From Tetrapyrgos nigripes (taxonomy: Eukaryota > Basidiomycota > Agaricomycetes > Agaricales > Campanellaceae): a stretch of 64,000 nucleotides of DNA. This document shows, piece after piece, positions 33,092 through 43,439 of this stretch (positions are counted from its first letter, which is position 1; the number at the start of each line of letters is the position of its first letter). The stretch covers positions 1-64,000 of the forward strand of contig JAACJM010000355.1 of NCBI GenBank assembly GCA_013368315.1, given 5' to 3'. The position numbers were made by a program, and so were the translations under genes. The notes beneath the pieces are model-generated. The model did no database searches, was not told the origin of the DNA, and saw nothing but the letters and a program-made list of their open reading frames with translations.

Positions 33092-34198
33092 TCAGTACTT
33101 GGTATGCCCTCCTTTGGCCTTCAACACAGCCTCAATCCTTCTAGGCATGCTCCTGATCAATTTCTGACAATCTTCTTCTGTGATTTCATCCCACTTTTCA
33201 GCTGCTCTGTCCCATATTTCCCAAACTCCAGAGGGTGCTGTGTCATATCCATTGAGCTTGTGTTTGAGGGTTGTCCAGAGGTGTTCAATGGGGTTCAGGT
33301 CAGGAGATTGAGCAGGCCAGCTCATGCAATGGATGTTGTTGTCTTCAAACCACTTGGTGGCCAGTTTTGACTTGTGTTTAGGATCATTGTCTTGCTGAAA
33401 AATGGCCACCTCTGGATCAACACCCAAAATATCCATGCTCTCCAGAAGGTTGTTCTCCAAAATGTCCACATACTGCTCTGCATTCATCCTGCGCTCCACC
33501 TCTGCCATGTTTCCAACTCCTTCCCACCCCATACATCCCCACACCATGATATTTCCTCCTCCAAATTTGACTGTTTCCACCACATTTCTCTCTCCCAAGG
33601 ATTCACCCTTCCTCCCCCACACATACTGCTGTCCATCTGACCCATATCGATTGATTTTAGTCTCATCTGACCAAATAACCCTTTTCCAGTCATCCACAGT
33701 CCAGTTTCTGTACTTCTGTGCAAAGTTTAAACGAGCCTTCCTGTGAGCTGCAGTGAGTTTGGGCTTCTTCTTCGTTTTAGATGTGTCCACATCATGCCTG
33801 AGAAGGGAATTTCGAATGGTTTGGGTGGAGACAGGTTGGTCAAGGAGGGGATTGATGTTTCTGGCCACTTCTGTAGCATTTTCAGCTTTGCCAGTGTTGA
33901 TTTGTTGGATAGCAGCACGTTCATCAGTGGTAGACAGCTTTCTAGGACGCCCTGCTTGATGGTTCTCCTTGTCAGGATACATCTCTTTGGCCAGAGAAGC
34001 AATCTTTGACTTGGATACCCCAGTTTTAGCAGAGATTTCCCTGGATGAAGCAGAAGTTTGGAGGAGAGAGAGGATATTGTCTTTCTGGGTGGATGTGATG
34101 GGTCTCATGATTTGATGAGGGCTATAGAACAACTGGATGCCCTTATATATGGTCCAGCTGGCAGCTATGATATCATTATGATGTAGCCATTGCATCAT
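33092..34198 (-). CDS. Tc1/mariner transposase, 368 aa, intact
   Basis: A single-exon gene. The N-terminal third has the paired helix-turn-helix region for TIR binding (ISAKTGVSKSKIASLAKEMY, then RPRKLSTTDERAAIQQINTG). The catalytic DDE domain shows D in VIWSDETKINRYGS, D in IFQQDNDPKHKSKLA and E in SPDLNPIEHLWTTLK, with 34 residues between the last two (DD34E). These residues coordinate metal for cut-and-paste transposition in the nucleus. Length and all key residues are normal for the family and no stop or frameshift is seen. The start at 34,198 is the first ATG of the long frame; a later Met (MRPITSTQK, 29 codons in) would also leave the DNA-binding region whole. Confidence 0.95.
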   Translation of the reverse strand: MMQWLHHNDIIAASWTIYKGIQLFYSPHQIMRPITSTQKDNILSLLQTSASSREISAKTGVSKSKIASLAKEMYPDKENHQAGRPRKLSTTDERAAIQQINTGKAENATEVARNINPLLDQPVSTQTIRNSLLRHDVDTSKTKKKPKLTAAHRKARLNFAQKYRNWTVDDWKRVIWSDETKINRYGSDGQQYVWGRKGESLGERNVVETVKFGGGNIMVWGCMGWEGVGNMAEVERRMNAEQYVDILENNLLESMDILGVDPEVAIFQQDNDPKHKSKLATKWFEDNNIHCMSWPAQSPDLNPIEHLWTTLKHKLNGYDTAPSGVWEIWDRAAEKWDEITEEDCQKLIRSMPRRIEAVLKAKGGHTKY

Positions 34199-34264
34199 TG
34201 TACAACTCCACTTATGATGTCATCTATGAGACATCACATAGTTACAATACTGATTTTGAAGTGG

Positions 34265-34478
34265 CAACTCAAAAAATTGTCCAAATGACATACCATTTTA
34301 AATCAATCATATCTCCATGAGTTTTGAGCCAAATAGGACAAATAGAACAGATTATTGTAGCTCTTATCAAGGGCGTTCTGCCCATTACTGACCACATTTC
34401 AATATCTCTACTCAGTATTGCTTAAATTGGCAATCTTTCCAAAAATGCGAAACATGTGGACAATTTTTTGACCCACTG
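34265..34478. repeat. Right terminal inverted repeat of the Tc1 element
   Basis: Reverse-complement partner of 32,852-33,065, with the inner inverted motif at 34,268-34,282. Confidence 0.9.
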
Positions 34479-34927
34479 TATAAGGGCTTGATATAGGAAA
34501 TAATCCGAAAAGATGGCTTCTGAAAATCCCTGGACACTGCTAGATCACCAGCGGACACCGATAGTGATGCTGGTTTAAAGGCAGCATCACGAAAACAATA
34601 CCTGTAGAGATATAGGATATGAGAGAAGGTAACTATATGAATAAGAGCAAACCTACGAGTCACCATGCACTTATAACGTGTGGAAGGAAAGAATCGGAAA
34701 TGAAGGAGGGGAAGAAATCCGGAGGGCCTATCAGTGGGGTTGTGAGCAGGAACAGAAGGCTCGAAGATCCAAGGCCGCTTGAAAGGCACCATAGGATGGT
34801 AATGGTGTTTTATATATTGCTGAGCATTGTATCAGAGGGCTCGAAGATCCAAGGCCGCCTGTACAGCACCGTTGGATGCGACGAGTGATGACAGTTTCGG
34901 AGAAGACGTTAATGTGGCTGTGTAGCG
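34479..34927. repeat. Dispersed GATCC motif repeat, continuation after the Tc1 insertion
   Basis: Nearly identical to 11,763-12,175 and, inverted, to 52,692-53,140. Motif copies lie at about 34,763 and 34,842. Together with 32,805-32,850 on the other side of the Tc1 element it forms one interrupted repeat copy. Confidence 0.8.
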
Positions 34928-34964
34928 TGTTTGACATTGTACATTTCCTTTCCATGGACCATGT

Positions 34965-35300
34965 ATCTGAAAGCAGGCCCGAATTGGAAGATATTATGAA
35001 GGCTCTGAAGGTAAACTTTGAATCATTTGATTTTGGCAGTGTCTTACAGGGTATTCCCGGATCCGAGGAGGTGACGATGTCGATGGTAGCAGAGCGGCTC
35101 GAATATTTTGTGCCAACACCGTCGTGGACGCGTCCGTGAAATGGTTGTGTACAACCGATGCCAGAGAGCATGTACTGGTCGTTTGGATCCATCGGTGTAG
35201 AGGATAATGTGGGAGGGGTCAAGGAAGAGTTCACTCAGCTGGTTCAGGTGATCGTCTTTAAGTTTCTCAACTCTTTTCTTGGACCGCTTGTTTCAACTCC
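34965..35300 (-). mobile_element. LINE RNase H-domain fragment (left arm)
   Basis: The minus strand reads LNQLSELFLDPSHIILYTDG followed by SK: the TDGS motif carries the first catalytic Asp of RNase H. In another frame LASVVHNHFTDASTTVLA follows, the next conserved strand and loop. A frameshift lies just after TDGSK. The fragment ends at a 37-bp segment (34,928-34,964) absent from the right arm. Confidence 0.65.
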
Positions 35301-35455
35301 GATTATCACAATGATTTTGCAATGATTACCACAACGACAACTAGTTCTTATACCTTGCTCTCTCCATTCTTTCTGAAACTATCTGCCGTTTCCATCTATG
35401 TTCTGCACTCAGATAACACCCCACCAGCTTGAGCCTCCTGCTTCCTGTGCTGTAG
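35284..35455. repeat. ~165-bp dispersed repeat (left arm copy)
   Basis: Near-identical to 18,852-19,016; mirrored at 49,288-49,462. It follows the RNase H fragment directly. Confidence 0.75.
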
Positions 35456-36865
35456 TTTCCCCTCTTCTCTTCCCTGGTCTTCGGTCGCAGTTTGGTTTGG
35501 CATAATTGCTCGCTTCAGTGAGTGTGGAGCCATAGCAAGCCGATTTTCCCTCAAACAATCTTTCGAAAATGTTCAGGGCTGTTTTAAGGACGACAACAAG
35601 GTCGTCAGTTTGCTCAGTTTTACGGTTTGTCCTATCATTGAGACAACTAGGCACATCCCGTTTTCTAGTTTCATATTTCATCTCATTGACTTTTGCGCTT
35701 TTTCAGCATCCTCTGCATCACCGCCACTGCCTACTCTCCATCTGCATCAGGTGTCCCATGCCTTGCGTCCAAACAACTCTTCGCAATGTCCATATTGTCC
35801 AGATCAACAGCGTCAATCCCAACGGCGTCTTATCCATCACTCACTTCGAATGTCCCCTCGTAGTCCTTTTATAGCTCCGGCGTGCACGACTCCCTGGCAC
35901 GGGAAAACGACCGTTAGAGGTTGGCAGATGATGGAGGTTGGAAAATGATAGGGTCGGATTTGAGATGGAAGCGGACAGGGTGGTCGGAGTTGGAGCAGTA
36001 CATAGGATGAACCGGTGAGTATTCTGTACTTGACCAGGTTCAAAATCTCATTACTTATACCCACAGCTACAGATCGTGTTGAAAGACCCTATTACGACGA
36101 AGAACCGGACTGGTTGTTGCTGCCCACCCCCGTACTTATGTGAGGTTTGTTACCGCCATCGTTTTAAGTGAGTCTTCCTGGCACTCAGGGCATCATTACG
36201 AGCCTCATCATTGTTTCCTTAGCTTCTCTTCTGCACTCTGTTATCACTGCCATTCATGCATGGGGACTTTGTTCAAATGCTGCCTCAGCTGTTCAGGGCG
36301 CGCATCCTTGGAAAAGCTCAAAATGTATCGCCCTTGCAGCATATCATTAGCGGGATTTTTTTTCTAATATGTGTTTCAAGTTGCTTGTATATACTATTGC
36401 AATAGAGGATGGTTTAACATTCATAGTTACTTTGATATCGGAGGTAGGTCTAAGAGGGTCGTTGATATCCCGTCGATGGAAGTCAGAGGTAGTCTGATTG
36501 GCTGCCGTTATCCCATTGAAAGGGAGTGGTACACTGTACACCACACCGCGTACCCAGGGTTGCACCTCATATGGTCCATCGCTGTCCGAGGAGGTCCCCC
36601 ATCATCGGCCGTTTCCTTTCCTGGACTGGATATGGATCAAATCCAGTGGCATAATAGAATAATTTATACACCCAGAAAGGCAGGATATCCTTTGTCCTTT
36701 CTGCAACCTAAAAGCTTCCATATCCGGTTGACTTTCAGGTTCTCTTTCAAGCAATGAAAAGGTCCCGTTTCTTTATACCTTTTAGGAAATTGAAAGGGGT
36801 CATTACATTTCCACTTTCCACATCACTTTCCAGCACATATAATAATGGTTCCAGGGTAGTGAGAC
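35456..36865. other. Left-arm inner end with unassigned coding-like frames
   Basis: Minus strand 35,409-35,681 (MKYETRKRDVPSCLNDRTNR, then VVVLKTALNIFERLFEGKSA) is protein-like. Plus-strand frames at 35,569-35,874 and 36,371-36,757 are open in both arms. A plus-strand intron-like GTGAGT...CCACAG (36,013-36,065) leads to LQIVLKDPITTKNRTGCCCP. No family recognised and no full exon chain resolved. Confidence 0.3.
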
Positions 36866-37838
36866 CTGGCTCGTTGTTTGGAAGAGACATGATGGTGAGG
36901 AATGAGTTGAGGACACGGAGGGTTGAGCTTCTTATGTACAGTGAAATAGATCTAGATCTCCTTCCAAATATATCTACAACCTTATACTGACATCACCATG
37001 AGTCGAAAGCATGAAAACACTTCTCCTCTGTATGCTATAGATGAGAATACTAGAAGCTATTATACATTTTTTGCACGAAAAAAAAAGGAAAAAGTGCAAT
37101 GCAGGAATATAACGTGAAATTGAAAACTTTGACTCAGGACACAAAGTATGCAATGCTTCCGCTTCCATGTGTTCAACTGTTCGCATTATAAGTGAACGTA
37201 GAACCTTTGTGCTCTTTCATCCAAATTATGACAATATAAGGCTTACTTAGCAGTAGTAGTATGCTTATACCTATACCTATTTCTAACTTGTAAATACCTG
37301 CCCATTTCGCGCCAGCATTCAAGTACAAATAGGGGTGAAAACTTATAAGTGAATGTAGAACCTTTATGCTCTTTCATCCAAATTATGACAATATAAGGCT
37401 CACTTAGCAGTAGTAGTATGCTTATACTTATACCTAGTTCTAACTTGTAAATACCTGCCCCTTTTGCACCAGCGTTCAAGTATGAATAGGGGTGAAAAGC
37501 ATTTTGTTCCATAGAACCAGTTCTGCTGATTCTCCTCATACCAAATTTCCACTACACAGTAACATTTGTATATAAAGTAAGTAGGCCTGCATCCCAGAAT
37601 ATTTCGAAGAAATATGCACCCAAGATCAACTTCGCAAAAGTTGTTGCCACTAATGCTCCTAATACAGACACTTGGACTCATTTACGTCCAAATTTGGACA
37701 CTCAGTCTCGTACCTTTCAAAAACTCTATATCAACTCTATATCAATTTTTACACTATAGATACAATAGATTTAAATATACAATGTGAATGAAATGTAGAA
37801 CATAGATGATTTAAAGATAAAATATAAACTAATCAAGC
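36866..37838. other. Inner flank of the left arm, unique side; 3' flank of the KDZ gene
   Basis: AT-rich. The frame open across the arm end (36,754-36,990) continues here (RTRRVELLMYSEIDLDLLPN), so the left side of the breakpoint probably keeps the ancestral arrangement. It contains the 157-bp tandem repeat listed next. I could not find terminal inverted repeats of the KDZ element. Confidence 0.4.
37188..37503. repeat. Two-copy tandem repeat, period 157 bp
   Basis: The two copies start ataagtgaacgtagaacctt and ataagtgaatgtagaacctt (offset 157) and end aataggggtgaaaa; they differ at scattered bases. Confidence 0.85.
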
Positions 37839-40800
37839 CTATTCCTCCTCTTCAGTTTCCTCTTCATCGCTATTGCCATCCTCAAGACCACTACCATCTG
37901 AGGAGTCCTCGTCGTCGTCATCTTGGTTTGCCCCATCGGGATCAATGTTGCCAGAATGGTCATATGGTTCTGACACGTCATCCAATGTATTGGCCAGAGT
38001 TGTCATTGGCGCAGTGAATGGAAGAGGGATATGTGAATGATCCATAGAGAGTGGTTTGGTCCACTGGGAACAAAAGAGGGTTAGGAGATTCCTCTGATGC
38101 GTGGCCTGCTTTATGGCATATGCTTTCAGGCCCTCCGCAAGCGCATGGTCCACATCAGAAGTCCCATCCCTGACTGACACTCTGTCCATCCACCACCCAG
38201 ACTTCCACTCTAAGAATGCACCAGTCCAACACATTTCCTCTTTCAATCCCATTACTTCCTCTTTCCCCCTGTGAGATCTCAAACAGCTCCTACACCATTC
38301 TGACCAGCAAATCTCGTTCTCCTCATCAGCACCATCCTCCAGTGTCATCCCAGGGCCTGAAGTCCAAATCCAGGAATTGATCCGACGTGTCTCTCCTGTA
38401 CCCTCCCTGCTTTCTCTCACCATGGTCCCTCCCACCTCTTCCCTTGACTCTGCAAAAAGGTCTATACCTTCTCTATCATCCTGCCCTCTTCGTTCTGATG
38501 AATCTTGCCCATTACCTCCTTCCAGCTGAGGCTCCCATGAGTCTTCATTGACACCCTGTCTTCCCGGTCGCTCTGAAGGTTTACTGTGATTAAAGTAAGA
38601 CCGAACATCAGCATCCCTCAACACTTGATAAAGTGCTTCCCAGGTTCCAGATCCAATGAGTCTATGTTTTGCTTCCCTCACCCGGCGGTACTTGTTGGCT
38701 ATAGCTTTCGCCCTCGTATGAACACGGTCAATAATGGTATGTGATCGGAGTCCAGGACGCTGACCACGAATGTTCTTGTTTTTAAAGATTACCATACGAC
38801 TTTTGACGTGAAGGGTATGTCGCAAGTTTTGAATACAGGAGTCGAGTTGGGCGGTCCGAGCACAGTCTTCCATAAGGGGGAGGTAGTCAATACAAACTGA
38901 GCCTCGCTTGTCAGCGGGGATGTCTGAGGGAAGCCACAATTTGTGGTCTTCGATGTTGTCACCAACATCGCCACCCTCAATGTCCTCGCCAATGTCAACC
39001 AGATGCTGAAGCAAACCCGGCATGTAAATTGCCTGGAGCTGTCTGTAAACACAAAGCTTTTCTTGCAGAGGTGCTTGCCTTTCTTGTAAAGTGGAGTCGG
39101 CCTGTGTCTGGGAGTTTTCGTGGCATGATTTGGTAACAAGTTGACGTATTTCAGCCCTAAATACAATAATGTTTAGAGAGACAATTAAAAAAATCTAAAT
39201 ACTCACATGGCATCTTCGAGTTCCAACCCCATTCGTAAGAAACCAGGAGCACTGACGGCATTCCTGGATAATCGGCCTTCTCGACGAGCACATACATTAT
39301 CTTCAGCTTCTAGCTCCTCGAATGCTTGTTCTTCAGATAGAACTAATAATATGAATTAGTACAGGGATGCTAGTGTAAGGAAGCAAGACTTACACTCATT
39401 AGAAATATGATAAGGGTTTTCAACCCCAGCTTTTGGCCATGGTGCATGCTCCCAAGCAACACAGATCTCTTCCCACTTCCTGACCAAGTCTTGGGGCAGC
39501 CATTGGGTCCAACCGTTGTGAGCGTTGACTTGGCAATTGCGTTCCTTCAGTGCTGCAACATAGCGTCTGCACAATGTATCACCTAAAATGACATGCATTG
39601 TGCAGTGTTCATCAGAGTAAGCGATCATTTAGACAACAAATAACTTACCCATACCAATATACTTCTGATAATTCCAGAACCCAAAATGGTCGTCTAGAAC
39701 ATCCATCCTCGATCCCGGTCCCATCGTTTTTGTTGCATTGGCAACCGCATTATGACCTGCCCATATCCGTTCTGGCCCTTCACAGTCACTGTGACCTGCA
39801 CCTTGAATGAGATTCAGGGAATACATTTGATGTTGTTCTTGTATATGTGCTGGCTTGTGGAATTTGCCGATAGCTGGATTAGTGTTCTCTGGGAAATTGA
39901 GCTTGAGGTGGTCAGGCCAGACAGTCTCCATCCTCTTAAAAAGATTGAGGAACCACTGGCAAGCAATGTCATAGCTTACCAGTAGAGCCACCAGGAGTGT
40001 GAAGCTCTGCAAGGCTGAAGCAAAGATATAATCCATGTTCGCATACCTATAAGACAATTAGTATATATACATATGAAATAGGTAAGGACTGGCTACCACA
40101 TCCATTGGGGAATATCATATCTGAACGTCCACATGATGCAGAACCTACACCGGTGTATCAGAGTCCTTGGCTGAATTTTGTTGCTGCTTTGGCGAGAGCA
40201 GCAAATCCAATGCAAGTGCTGATCTGTTGTCAAAGAGTGAGCGAAAGTAAGAATTACTAGTCAAATTGACGTCGCTCACATCATCCTCATGTGTCAGACT
40301 GCGTATGTGCTCCTCATAGGCTGGACGAGGAACAAAATATGCCTGACCTATACCAAAGCCCGGGTCACGAGAGAATGATGATACAAGCTGATTTTTTAGA
40401 CAGAAGTTTGCGTCTAATACAATAATAACACAATATAGGAACCTAGATATGATCAACATGTCAGAATAGAGATAAACAAGACTAAAAATCACTTACTAGA
40501 ACTCAACTGGGGCCTGCTCAAAATCATGAGGAGAAGACACGATGGGCATCGTATGGCTAAAGCACCTGAGGCGGTGTTGACAACTCGGTTAGGGTCAGGG
40601 TCATGAGCCCATCCACCTCGCTTCAACATCTTGAGATGCCTCCATTGAAGTGTCATGTGGCAGAGAGCATTGTAACGTGACGGTAACTTGGTGAGTCTGG
40701 AATTGTCGGTGAGCATCTTCATGGTCTTGTAACATTTGTAATTAGACCCCTTCAATGTCAACGTTAGACAGTGGAGCAAGCGAAGGAGACGAAATGTCGC

Positions 40801-42094
40801 ACATGTTCTGGGGGTATCTTGAGTGGAAGGATATAGGCCGCGTCGCATTAATTTTAGATGACAGGGAATGAACTTGCCACAGTCACAGTACAAGATGTTG
40901 ATTTCATGAATGCCGTTCACATTGATTACACGCATTGCCTGGTGACATGGTTTGGGGTGGGTACAATGCATACTGAGATGGTTGAGCTGTACTGTGAGTC
41001 TGAGCTTTGCCAATGTCATTGGAACGAACATTGTGCCATCCCAACGCTGATCAAAAGGTCTCAATTCAGTAGAAGTCATCAAAGAAGCCATGCTACTCAC
41101 CTGTATCTTGTGAAGCGGATTGAGACGGTGCTGTTGAATTGGCGCATTCAGTTGCAGCCATCAACGTATTTTATGTAGAACAATAATAGTAGTTATATAT
41201 AGAACAATAAGATTATATAGACAATAAAGTGTAGTACGACAATAGTCTACGTAACCAGCATTGTTCTATCCAGTACAATAGAATCTTATTGTTATTCTAG
41301 TATTAGTTTACATGTATTTGTACCTCCTAAAAGGTATATAAGGACCTGTAGATAGTCCTCCAAATAACAAGTTTCATACTTAACCCACATCGCTCTACAA
41401 GCCTCTAACTAGCCTTACAAGCTACTCTTTATCCACAGGTAAGTTGCGTAGTTGCCACTGCGTTTAGTAGTGTACAGGACCGTACCATGCCTGCTTAACA
41501 GGTGCCGTCGCACAATGCAAGATGAACAGGTCAAGTCAGGGAGAAAACACTCCTGACACCTATACTCAGCATCCCCTGGGATCTCTGCGCGTCTCGCTAG
41601 ACAATCTGAACACACTTCCTGAGACATAGAATCGCCATGTCCATCCCATCGTACCAGCTCGTCTAGATATTGCTGGCGGTACAGATCTTTCCAAACCATA
41701 TTTGCATAACACTGAAAAGGAATAAATTTTGAGTTTGATATATAATACGACAATTTACTGCACTTACTGATCGTTTTGAATGCTTATACCGCTTTTTGGG
41801 GGCCTCAACTTGATAGACAATTGAGTTGGGTTGGTCGAAAACCTCAGCGTCTACAGCATCGTCGACCCAGTCATCAGAAGGTTCCAGAGCATATTCAGCA
41901 TCATCTTGAGGAGTCCAGGAGTCGCCTATTACCCAAGTTGTTCGTGTTCTCTGGGGAGAGCGAGGGGTTTCTAATGTGTGGCCACAGCTGTTGAGTTGTG
42001 ATGTTCGGGCATGGACAACCTCAATGTCACCTGCAATGTCGACACGGTCCCGATAGACATTCCGCTGGCGTTTGTGTGCTCATCGACTAGACAT
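37839..42094 (-). pseudogene. KDZ (Kyakuja-Dileera-Zisupton) transposase gene, near full length, disrupted
   Basis: Multi-exon minus-strand gene. Exon 1 is acidic (YALEPSDDWVDDAVDAEVFD). Exon 2 has the Cys-rich CxC2-like cluster (CSDCLARRAE, YRCQECFLPDLTCSSC) running, once the LTR is removed, from CIVRRHR into NPLHKIQ, then RWDGTMF. A second Cys/His region (VNGIHEINILYCDCGKFIPC) and CATFRLLRLLH follow, then LDANFCLKNQLVSSFSRDPG. The RNase H-fold core has YANMDYIFASAL, VSYDIACQWF and DCEGPERIWAG, whose D, D and E I take as catalytic. The C-terminus is a charged, acidic tail ending at 37,839. Introns are 50-66 nt. Damage: TGA at codon 5 (42,082-42,080), TGA in QGL-stop-YTGVG (40,160-40,158), a TAG at the exon junction near 40,450, and a solo LTR in exon 2. 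Confidence 0.9.
41132..41500 (+). mobile_element. Solo LTR inserted in the KDZ transposase exon, 5-bp target duplication
   Basis: The 369-bp segment starts TGTTGAATTGG, ends CCTGCTTAACA (TG...CA with TGTTRA/TTAACA ends), and is flanked by GGTGC at 41,127-41,131 and 41,501-41,505. Removing it with one GGTGC restores the reading through VRRHRLNPLHKIQ in the KDZ gene. A TATA-like tatataag at 41,334 fits an LTR promoter in the plus orientation. It is AT-rich and contains no internal retrotransposon genes. Confidence 0.92.
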
Positions 42095-42865
42095 GGAAGG
42101 GAGAAAAATTGAAGAACCCTGAAGTCAAGATGTGATTTGTGAACGTCACGAAAAAATGAAGATGTTCAATTGGTAATTGAACACACCACGTGGCTATGCA
42201 TTATCTTTGTCCTCTGAGTATTCTGTATGTAGAATTCATACCAGAGGCTCCTGGGTATCAGAGAGTCAACACTAATCCCTGCTGCACATGTCTTTTCCCA
42301 GTAAATTCTGAGATTTGGTCTGATTCACCTCTCAGACTTACCACTTATGTTGGAATGGTGCCATACCACATCCACAAGGTCAGTATCATTGACATTGTTT
42401 GGTTCTGAGATGGCCAGAATAATCTGGACAGTACTAAGTATTTTGTTTATAAGAAGAGACCATGACCTAGTCATGTCCCTTCATAATCCCCAGCTCTTCT
42501 CACTTCTACTCTTTTATCCGATGGTTTATTCCTTCATTTATGTCAATATCCCGACATCAGTGGCTAAAGGGGATACTCATAAAGCGAATGAGGATATTCA
42601 TTATAAAGCTAATTGAATTATTTCAATATGCTGACATGTGACTAAAGTCAGATAAAGCCAATTCATTTATGTCAATATCCTGACATCAGTGGCTAAAGGT
42701 GGCTGATCTAGTGGCTGATTCATTAGTACTGTATAGGGCAATGGTCAGGTAGCCACAGCACATATCAAGTAGCACAACTGCCCATGCCCAGGTCCATTGA
42801 CCCTTGTGATGCATGAACATGGATGGTATTTTGACCTAGGTTGATACATCTAATTAGCTGCTACA
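42095..42865. other. 5' flank of the KDZ gene to the first satellite
   Basis: Open frames are short. Two similar phrases (tcaatatcccgacatcagtg near 42,542 and tcaatatcctgacatcagtg near 42,670) mark a partial local duplication. KDZ element ends were not identified. Confidence 0.35.
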
Positions 42866-43395
42866 GGTGGAGGCAGACGAAGCAGATGAGGCAGACAGGG
42901 CAGACGAGGCAGACGAAGCAGACAGAGCAGACGAGGCAGACGAAGCAGATGAGGCAGACAAGGCAGATGAAGCAGACGAAGCAGACGAAGCAGACAAGGC
43001 AGACAAGGCAGACGAAGCAGACAAGGTAGACGAGGCAGACGAAGCAGACAAGGCAGATGAGGCAGATGAGGCAGACAGACGAAGCAGGCAGACGGGGCAG
43101 ACGAGGCTGATGGAGCAGACAGGGCAGACGAGGCAGACAGAGCAGACAGAGCAGACAGAGCAGACAAGGCAGATGAGGCAGACGAGGCAGACAGACAAAG
43201 GAGGCAGACGGGGCAGACGAGGCTGATGGGGCAGACAGGGCAGACGAGGCAGACAGAGCAGACAGAGCAGACAAGGCAGACAAGGCAGATGGAGCAGAGA
43301 CAAGGCAGACAGGGCACACAAAGCAGACAAGGCAGATGGGGCAGATGGGGCAGATGTAACAGACTGAGCAGACGAAGATGACAAGGCAGACACAG
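42866..43395 (+). repeat. 9-bp satellite array A (GCAGACGAR)
   Basis: About 58 degenerate copies of GCAGACGAG/GCAGACGAA and variants (gcagatgag, gcagacagg) run on the plus strand. Because the unit is 9 bp, all frames stay open for long stretches ([27 protein letters not shown]); these are not genes. The array is in opposite orientation to arrays B and C. Confidence 0.95.
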
Positions 43396-43439
43396 TAGTC
43401 TGCCCTTTCCTATTTATATTCAGTAAAATTTAATTAACC

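Larger units (their letters stand above)
32852..34478 (-). mobile_element. Complete Tc1/mariner DNA transposon, 1,627 bp
   Basis: It begins CAGTGGGTCAAAAAATTGTC and ends with the reverse complement, and it is flanked by TA on both sides (32,850-32,851 and 34,479-34,480). Terminal inverted repeats are about 210 bp; the outer 78 bp are identical and the inner part has about fifteen differences. One uninterrupted transposase gene fills the centre. The right arm (53,139-53,146) and a paralogous site (11,750-11,765) show the uninterrupted ggatactataaggg, so the insertion followed the duplications. It looks recent and possibly active. Confidence 0.97.
23612..36865 (+). repeat. Left arm of the large inverted duplication
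   Basis: Every feature from 23,612 to 36,865 reappears inverted between 46,816 and 64,000. Paired coordinates sum to 87,612 (outer part to about 30.5 kb), about 87,599 at 31.5 kb, 85,990 at 31.6-32.8 kb, 87,619 at 34.5-34.9 kb, 84,743 at 35.0-35.9 kb and 83,681 at 36.4-36.87 kb. Each step is explained by one arm-specific indel. Identity is very high by eye, with scattered substitutions and single-base indels. The inner end is exact at gtgagac (36,859-36,865). Confidence 0.95.

Noticed and set aside
33104..34009. Several plus-strand ORFs inside the Tc1 element
   Set aside because: They are antisense shadows of the intact transposase.
41132..41500. Normal intron of the KDZ gene
   Set aside because: It lacks matching splice borders in phase, is much longer than the other introns, and has TG...CA ends with an exact 5-bp target duplication.
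37839..42094. TET/JBP dioxygenase gene linked to the KDZ element, as seen in some basidiomycetes
   Set aside because: No HxD...H iron-binding pattern or other dioxygenase motif was found in the core or neighbouring frames.
42850..43393. Open frames of 119-179 codons in satellite array A (Cys-rich, Ser/Ala-rich and Glu/Asp-rich)
   Set aside because: Same cause as array B; frames exist on both strands only because of the repeat period.
42866..43395. CRISPR array
   Set aside because: The repeats are contiguous 9-bp monomers without unique spacers, no cas genes are present, and the DNA is eukaryotic.
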